36,826 bases of DNA from PALSA-926 sp964476835 (GTDB lineage Bacteria > Pseudomonadota > Alphaproteobacteria > Micavibrionales > UBA2020). Shown here piece by piece: positions 32,089 to 36,826 of the stretch. Both the position numbers and the translations under genes were made by a program. The notes under the pieces are model-generated. The model was not told the DNA's origin, did no database searches, and worked only from the letters and a program-made list of their open reading frames with translations. The stretch spans positions 1 through 36,826 of the forward strand of contig CAYZCE010000021.1 of the NCBI GenBank assembly GCA_964476835.1, given 5' to 3'. Within the stretch, counting starts at the first letter, position 1. Each line of letters opens with the position of its first letter.

Positions 32089-33248
32089 CCGACCGTCTCC
32101 AATCCGACATGGCGGCGCTGACTTCCTCGCTCAAGACGGGGTTGCAGCAGGCCGTGGCGGGGACGGGGACCGGATTTTCGGGCGAATGCCTCGCGATCGC
32201 GGAGACGTATGGGCAGGGCATGAAGCCCTCGGGCGCCGAAGTCTACCAAGCCGCGCTGCTGTATCTGCAGGGCCGCATCGGCGAAGACATCGAATACCTC
32301 TATGACCTTGTCGCCTTCGGCCTCTACACGCGCATCGAGGCGGTGGGCAACCGCTGCATCGCCGAAGATCACCGCAAGCTCGACATCCTCCTGCGCCGCT
32401 ACCGCTATGAAGCGCAGCAGGGCGAGTTGTGGGAGACGACATGGCAGGGCGTGATGCAATCCTACTTCGCGCCGCCGCTGCGCTACAGCGAGCAGGAGAC
32501 GATCCGCCGCTTCCTCGTCGACACCTATCCGAAACTGCTGGAGACGATCACCTACCGCCCGCTGTGGCTCAAGACGATCGAGGGCAACCTCGACCTGTTC
32601 GGCAGCGACCCTTGCGGCGCCTATGCGGAGCGCTGGCTGAAAGGCACGCGCGAAGACGTGCGCCATGTCGCGGGCGTCCTGCAGATCGCGCCGCAAAGCT
32701 GGTTCTGGCAGGAACTGACGCGCAGCGCCCTCCGCTTCGCCTGCAGCGCGCCGGATGCCGATTTCAAGGCGATGATCCCGCAGGCGCTGGCGCTGATCGA
32801 GGAGATGCCGGCCTTCCTCGACGAAGACCTCGCGACCTTGCTGACGCGCTACAGCCAATGCGCCGACAAGACCGCGCATGACGAGCTGAAAGCTTTCGCG
32901 CTGCGCCACTGGAAAAGCCCCAAGCGCCGCACCGGCACCGCGTGGGAGCAGGTGCGCGAAAACGTCTGGCAGATGGCGCTCGAATGGGTCGGCGACGACG
33001 ACCTGCGCCTGTTTTTTGAGCGCATCTCCGCCCGCTTGGCCGCCGGCGGTGACCGCCTGTCGTCGTGGCTGCGCTATATCAAATGGACGCGCTTCGTGGC
33101 CGATTACACCACCGGCCGCGGCAACCGTGCCGCCGTGGCACGATTGTTCGAGGCGGAAGAAGCCGCCCTGCGCCTGTCGGATGAAGGCTGGGAGTCGCGC
33201 CTCGACGCGTTTTTGGCGAGAATTAACAGCGGCTTGACCAAGGCCTGA
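32082..33248 (+). CDS. Third gene of the Zorya-like operon, in the ZorC position
   Basis: The 388-residue soluble protein is translationally coupled to zorB: GTG 32082 has AAGGAG 8 nt upstream and overlaps the zorB stop. Its place and helical character suit ZorC (EH-signature domain). The segment NVWQMALEWVGDDDLRLFFE and RLSSWLRYIKWTRFVADYT resembles the start of that domain. However, it is much shorter than E. coli ZorC (about 560). I cannot see the C-terminal Glu and His region that gives the domain its name. It is therefore a divergent or shortened ZorC, or an unrelated partner. No helicase or nuclease motif is present. Confidence 0.6.
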   Translation: MLTDRLQSDMAALTSSLKTGLQQAVAGTGTGFSGECLAIAETYGQGMKPSGAEVYQAALLYLQGRIGEDIEYLYDLVAFGLYTRIEAVGNRCIAEDHRKLDILLRRYRYEAQQGELWETTWQGVMQSYFAPPLRYSEQETIRRFLVDTYPKLLETITYRPLWLKTIEGNLDLFGSDPCGAYAERWLKGTREDVRHVAGVLQIAPQSWFWQELTRSALRFACSAPDADFKAMIPQALALIEEMPAFLDEDLATLLTRYSQCADKTAHDELKAFALRHWKSPKRRTGTAWEQVRENVWQMALEWVGDDDLRLFFERISARLAAGGDRLSSWLRYIKWTRFVADYTTGRGNRAAVARLFEAEEAALRLSDEGWESRLDAFLARINSGLTKA

Positions 33249-33331
33249 AAAGGTTAAAAATTTCTTGATAAGCCGCAGGGCTTATGATAGGTTATATTCA
33301 TTCAATATTCAGGAAAAGGGACGCAGATTCC
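33249..33331 (+). other. Gap after the Zorya-like operon with a small inverted repeat
   Basis: ATAAGCC and GGCTTAT (33268-33285, loop GCAG) form a perfect 7-bp hairpin without a T-run. TTGATA and TATGAT-like boxes occur around it but at poor spacing, so a promoter for the next small gene is possible but not clear. There is no space for a ZorD-sized gene. Confidence 0.4.
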
Positions 33332-33469
33332 ATGTTCGCGAACGTCAAACGGGTCACCAAGCAGGAATCTTTCAAGCGCGCCTTCTGGTCGATGGTCATC
33401 ATGACTTTCATTTACATGGTCGCGACCGGCCACATCCCCTTCGCCCAGTTCGTCAGCTACACGTTCTGA
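33332..33469 (+). CDS. 45-residue single-span membrane protein
   Basis: The product (MFANVKRVTKQESFKRAFW, then VIMTFIYMVATGHIPFAQFV) has a basic N-terminus and one transmembrane helix. AAGGGA lies 11 nt before ATG 33332, and a strong terminator begins 23 bp after the stop, which supports a real gene. I recognise no family. It could be co-transcribed with the Zorya-like genes (84 bp gap) or separate. Confidence 0.6.
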   Translation: MFANVKRVTKQESFKRAFWSMVIMTFIYMVATGHIPFAQFVSYTF

Positions 33470-33491
33470 TCCCCCTTTTTCCGTGATTTTT

Positions 33492-33524
33492 AAAGAGGCG
33501 GCCGCCCGGCGGACCGCCTCTTTT
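33492..33524 (+). terminator. Rho-independent terminator after the small membrane protein
   Basis: AAAGAGGCGG pairs with CCGCCTCTTT (10 bp, 12-nt loop that can pair further), followed by a T-run. It probably ends the transcript of the small gene, and of the Zorya-like operon if they are joined. Confidence 0.88.
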
Positions 33525-33594
33525 CATTGCGCCCGGGGGTGCGATTTGCTATTCCTCAGGGAGCAGCAACACAATTTATATATGGATTTTTGAC

Positions 33595-34788
33595 GTGACC
33601 AAGTCGAAGAAGAAAGCCGCCGCGCCCGCCGCCGTCCCCGCCGAGGAAAAGAACGACAACCTGGCCGTGGCCGATGCTCCCGCATCCTCCGCCGGCGAGA
33701 CCGCGACGGCGCCTGCCGACGACAAGAACGATCCCAAGAAGAAGATTTCCTATTCCGTCTCCGGCGGCTTCACGACGATGCTCAAGCGCCTCGACCTCTC
33801 GGTCGCGCTGACGTCGTACCAGTCGGGCAAGTTCTACCTGCTCGGCCGCAACCCCAAGGGCGGCCTGATGATCAATGAGCGCCTGTTCCAGAAGGCGATG
33901 GGCATCTGGGTCGAAGGCACCGAGCTGGTGCTGGCGACGCTCTTCCAGATCCAGCGCTTCCACAACGTCCTCAAGAAGGGCCAGTTCATCAACCACACCT
34001 ATGACGCGTGCTATGTGCCGCGCACGACCTATACCACCGGCGTGCTCGACGCGCACGACGTCGGCCTGACGGACAAGGGCGAGATCGTCTTCGTTAACAC
34101 GCGCCACAACTGCCTCGCGACCGTGGACTCGAAAGACAGCTTCACGCCGATCTGGAAGCCGACCTTCATCAGCCAGATCGTCGCCGAAGACCGCTGCCAC
34201 CTCAACGGCATGGCGATGGAAAACGGCCGTCCGGCTTATGTGACGGCCGTCAGCCGCTCCAACACCATCGACGGCTGGCGCGACCGCCGCGGCGACGGCG
34301 GCGTCGTCATCGACGTGCGCACCAACGAGATCGTCTGCGAAGGCCTCTCCATGCCGCACAGCCCGCGCCTGCACGGCGGCAAGCTGTGGGTGCTCAATTC
34401 CGGCACCGGCGAACTGGGCACCGTCGACATCGAGAACAAGAAGTTCAAGCCCGTGGTCTTCTGCCCCGGCTTCGTGCGCGGCCTCGCGTTCAGCGGCAAG
34501 TATGCCTTCATCGGCCTCTCCAAGCCGCGCTACCAGCGTTTCGAGGGCCTCGCGCTCGACCAGCGCCTCAAGGACGCCGACTCGGAAGCATGGTGCGGCA
34601 TCCAGGTGATCGACACCGAAACCGGCACCGTCGCCGAATGGTTCCGCATCGACGGCGCGATCGGCGAAGTGTACGACGTCAACGTCCTGCCCGGCATCGC
34701 CTGCCCGATGTCCCTCGGCTTCGTCGCCGACGACATCAAGGGCTTCATCACGCATGGCGAGCTGAACGAAGAGTTTCTCAAGCGCTAA
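33595..34788 (+). CDS. TIGR03032-family protein (DUF4915-like)
   Basis: The 397-residue product matches the TIGR03032 pattern. It has VPRTTYTTGVLDAHDVGL, then EDRCHLNGMAMENGRPAYVT, LSMPHSPRLHGGKLWVLNSG, and FCPGFVRGLAFSGKYAFIGL. The fold is probably a beta-propeller; the biochemical role of the family is not known to me. A ~50-residue Lys/Ala/Pro-rich N-terminal extension (TKSKKKAAAPAAVPAEEK) precedes the domain. The start is GTG 33595 without a clear Shine-Dalgarno. A three-codon frame (ATG GAT TTT TGA, 33582-33593) ends 1 bp before it. It converges on cysNC. Confidence 0.85.
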   Translation: MTKSKKKAAAPAAVPAEEKNDNLAVADAPASSAGETATAPADDKNDPKKKISYSVSGGFTTMLKRLDLSVALTSYQSGKFYLLGRNPKGGLMINERLFQKAMGIWVEGTELVLATLFQIQRFHNVLKKGQFINHTYDACYVPRTTYTTGVLDAHDVGLTDKGEIVFVNTRHNCLATVDSKDSFTPIWKPTFISQIVAEDRCHLNGMAMENGRPAYVTAVSRSNTIDGWRDRRGDGGVVIDVRTNEIVCEGLSMPHSPRLHGGKLWVLNSGTGELGTVDIENKKFKPVVFCPGFVRGLAFSGKYAFIGLSKPRYQRFEGLALDQRLKDADSEAWCGIQVIDTETGTVAEWFRIDGAIGEVYDVNVLPGIACPMSLGFVADDIKGFITHGELNEEFLKR

Positions 34789-34804
34789 TATTAAGTCCTC
34801 ACCC

Positions 34805-34895
34805 GTCATCCCGGCGAAAGCCGGGATCTAAAGCGCGTCTGCGCGTCATATAAGGCGGCCATGCCGCATGAGATCCCGGCTTTCGGCGGGATGAC
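34805..34895. repeat. REP-like palindromic element between convergent genes
   Basis: The left arm (34805-34829, starts GTCATCCCGGCGAAAGCC) and the right arm (34871-34895) are 25-bp inverted repeats with one mismatch, separated by 41 bp. Each arm has its own internal palindrome around CCCGGC/GCCGGG. This type of element is common in proteobacterial genomes and, placed between two convergent genes, can stop transcription in both directions. Confidence 0.85.
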
Positions 34896-34903
34896 AAATA
34901 GGG

Positions 34904-36817
34904 TTAGGATAAGATATTGCGCTCTTCCAGCAGCGCGACGATCTCGTCTGCCAGTTCTTCCGCCGTCTTGTCGACGGTGTTGAGGCGCAGTTCCGGGTTT
35001 TCCGGTGCTTCATAGGGGCTGCTGATGCCGGTGAAGTTGGGGATGATGCCCGCGCGCGCCTTTTTATACAGGCCTTTCACGTCGCGCTGTTCGGCGACTT
35101 CAATCGGCGTATCCACGAAAATCTCGATGAAGCGGCCTTCGCCGAGCAACTCGCGCGCCATGCGGCGTTCCGCGCCGAAGGGGGAGATGAATGATACCAG
35201 CGCGATCAGCCCGGCTTCCGTCATCAGTTTCGCCACTTCGGCGGCGCGGCGGATGTTCTCGGCGCGGTCTTGCTCGGTGAAGCCGAGGTCGCGGTTGAGG
35301 CCGTGGCGCAGGTTGTCGCCATCGAGCGTGACGGTATGCTTGCCGAGCATGTGCAGCTTCTTTTCCAGCGCGTTGGCGATGGTCGACTTGCCCGCGCCCG
35401 AAAGCCCGGTGAACCACAGCGCGCAGGGCTGCTGGCCTTTAAGGCCTGCGCGCGCCGCCGCATCGACGGTGAAGTCCTGCATATGCACGTTGGCCGAACG
35501 GCGCAGCGCGAAATTGATCATGCCGGCCGCGACCGTCTCGTTGGTCATGCGGTCGATGAGGATGAAGGCGCCGAGCGTGCGGTTTTCGGCATAAGGCTGA
35601 TACGCGATCTTGCGGTCGAGCGCGATGTCGCATGCGCCGATTTCGTTGAGCGCCAGCGCCTTGGCGGGCACCTGGTCCATCGTGTTGAGGTCGACGCGGT
35701 GCTTGGGCTTCTGCGGCGTGGCCAACGCGGTTGTGGCGGCGGATTGCAAGATATACTGGCGGCTCGGCACCATCGGTTTTTCGGAAAGCCAGATCAGGCG
35801 CGTCTCGAAGAGGTCGGCGACTTCGCAAGGGTCGTTCGCCGCCGCGATGACGTCGCCGCGCGAGATGTCGATTTCATCGGTCAGCGTCAGCGTGATCGCC
35901 TCGCCCGCCGCGGATTGTTCGAGATCGCCGTTGAACGTCACAATGCGCGCTACGGTCGAGAGCTTGCCCGAGGGCAGCACGCGCACACGGTCGCCCGGCT
36001 TGACGGCGCCGGCGGCGACGCGCCCCATGAAACCGCGGAAATCAGCATTGGGGCGGTTGACCATCTGCACCGGCATGCGGAAGGCCTGTTCGGCTCTTTC
36101 GCCTGCTTGTACGCCTTCAAGGTATTCGAGCAGCACCGGGCCTTGGTACCACGGCATGTTGTCGGATTTGACCGTCACGTTGTCGCCGCGCAGGGCGGAG
36201 ACGGGGATGGCCTGCACATGCTCGATGCCGCAGATCTTCGCGAATTCCATGTATTCCGCCTCGATACGGCGGAAGATGCTTTCGCTGTAGAGCGTCTCGC
36301 CCTCGCGCGCGAGGTCCATTTTGTTGACCGCCAGCACCACGCGCTTCACGCCCATCATGGAGACGATCAGGCTGTGACGACGCGTCTGCGTCAGCACGCC
36401 CTTGCGCGCATCCACGATGACAATGGCGAGGTCGGCGGTGGAAGCGCCGGTCGCCATGTTGCGCGTATATTGCTCGTGCCCCGGCGTGTCGGCGACGATG
36501 AATTTGCGTTTTTCGGTCGAGAAGAAGCGGTAGGCGACGTCGATGGTGATGCCCTGCTCGCGCTCGGCGGCGAGGCCGTCGACGAGGAGGGCGAGGTCGA
36601 GCGTCTCGCCGGTGGTGCCGAATTTCCTGCTGTCGCCCTGTAGCGCCGCGAGGTGGTCGTCGAAGATCATTTTGCTGTCATAGAGCATGCGCCCGATCAG
36701 CGTCGACTTGCCGTCGTCGACCGAGCCGCAGGTGATGAAGCGCAGCACGTCTTTCCGCGCGTGTTGTTCGAGATAGGCATTGATATCGGTGGCAATGAGC
36801 GCGGACTGGTGGGCCAT
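34904..36817 (-). CDS. cysNC: CysNC, sulfate adenylyltransferase GTPase subunit fused to APS kinase
   Basis: The 637-residue protein activates sulfate. CysN, with CysD, makes adenylylsulfate (APS) coupled to GTP hydrolysis, and CysC phosphorylates APS to PAPS. CysN comes first, with GTPase motifs GSVDDGKST, DTPGHEQY and NKMDL. Its beta-barrel domains follow (ADFRGFMGRVAAGAVKPGDR). CysC begins at about residue 455 with P-loop GLSGAGKST, then DGDNLRHGLNRDLGF and SFISPFGAERRMAR. The fusion is common in alphaproteobacteria and rhizobia (NodQ-like). cysD is expected upstream, beyond the window edge. The whole coding sequence is present. Confidence 0.97.
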   Translation of the reverse strand: MAHQSALIATDINAYLEQHARKDVLRFITCGSVDDGKSTLIGRMLYDSKMIFDDHLAALQGDSRKFGTTGETLDLALLVDGLAAEREQGITIDVAYRFFSTEKRKFIVADTPGHEQYTRNMATGASTADLAIVIVDARKGVLTQTRRHSLIVSMMGVKRVVLAVNKMDLAREGETLYSESIFRRIEAEYMEFAKICGIEHVQAIPVSALRGDNVTVKSDNMPWYQGPVLLEYLEGVQAGERAEQAFRMPVQMVNRPNADFRGFMGRVAAGAVKPGDRVRVLPSGKLSTVARIVTFNGDLEQSAAGEAITLTLTDEIDISRGDVIAAANDPCEVADLFETRLIWLSEKPMVPSRQYILQSAATTALATPQKPKHRVDLNTMDQVPAKALALNEIGACDIALDRKIAYQPYAENRTLGAFILIDRMTNETVAAGMINFALRRSANVHMQDFTVDAAARAGLKGQQPCALWFTGLSGAGKSTIANALEKKLHMLGKHTVTLDGDNLRHGLNRDLGFTEQDRAENIRRAAEVAKLMTEAGLIALVSFISPFGAERRMARELLGEGRFIEIFVDTPIEVAEQRDVKGLYKKARAGIIPNFTGISSPYEAPENPELRLNTVDKTAEELADEIVALLEERNILS

Positions 36818-36826
36818 CAGAAATAG

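Noticed and set aside
33249..33594. A ZorD-like effector after the third Zorya-like gene
   Set aside because: Only a 45-residue membrane protein and a terminator are there; no helicase motifs in any frame.
33556..34809. 417-codon minus-strand frame
   Set aside because: Shadow of the TIGR03032-type gene.
35270..36643. 457-codon plus-strand frame
   Set aside because: Shadow of cysNC, which has intact GTPase and kinase motifs.

Overview
The window is from a GC-rich alphaproteobacterium, probably a free-living aerobe. The lineage rests on gene content: a complete System I cytochrome c maturation set, a COQ9-family protein, the alphaproteobacterial type of SerC, a fused CoaBC, and a fused CysN/CysC. 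I cannot place it below class. Genes are tightly packed, with many 1-4 bp overlaps. Several genes seem to lack a leader: a -10-like box sits 6-7 bp from the ATG and there is no Shine-Dalgarno sequence.

Layout. 1-2143 (-): aconitase AcnA, cut by the window edge. 2230-7711 (+): ccmABCDEFGH, in which every junction from B to H is a 4-bp ATGA overlap. The A/B junction is interrupted by a palindromic repeat element that carries a bridging 56-codon frame. 7662-10923: COQ9, an AMIN lipoprotein, an AlkC-like HEAT protein, an ADP-ribose type Nudix hydrolase and a small exported Ala/Lys protein. 10994-14712: the serine pathway, serC-serA (-) divergent from serB (+). 14752-18232: an unknown protein, CoaBC, a Sel1-repeat protein, a 27-residue histone H1-like peptide and an exported Ala/Pro protein. 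18340-21572: MATE exporter, a second copy of the palindromic element, and a pirin divergent from a LysR regulator. 21645-27057: an unknown protein, XseA, TadA, an RsuA-type pseudouridine synthase, a CPA2 antiporter and a long lipoprotein. 27210-29059: a phage-like control module. It has a two-gene leftward operon, whose second gene is frameshifted, divergent from an S24/CI-like repressor. 29204-33248: a three-gene rightward operon resembling the Zorya anti-phage motor, with ZorA, ZorB and a third gene in the ZorC position. 33332-36817: a small membrane protein, a TIGR03032-type protein, a REP-like palindrome and CysNC.

The most interesting region is 27.2-33.3 kb. A ZorA-like channel with a long cytoplasmic tail (containing a 62-residue tandem duplication) and a ZorB-like peptidoglycan-binding partner with the expected proton-carrying Asp are translationally coupled to a 388-residue protein. 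No ZorD helicase, ZorE nuclease or ZorF/G follows. The operon sits directly behind an SOS/CI-type repressor gene. It may be a reduced or variant Zorya-like system, or a domesticated envelope motor; sequence alone cannot decide.

Other points of note are the repeat insertion inside the ccm operon, a 20-bp shared divergent promoter between tadA and the pseudouridine synthase gene, a start-codon hairpin in the phage-like operon, and a 27-residue lysine-rich peptide gene with its own near-consensus promoter and terminator.
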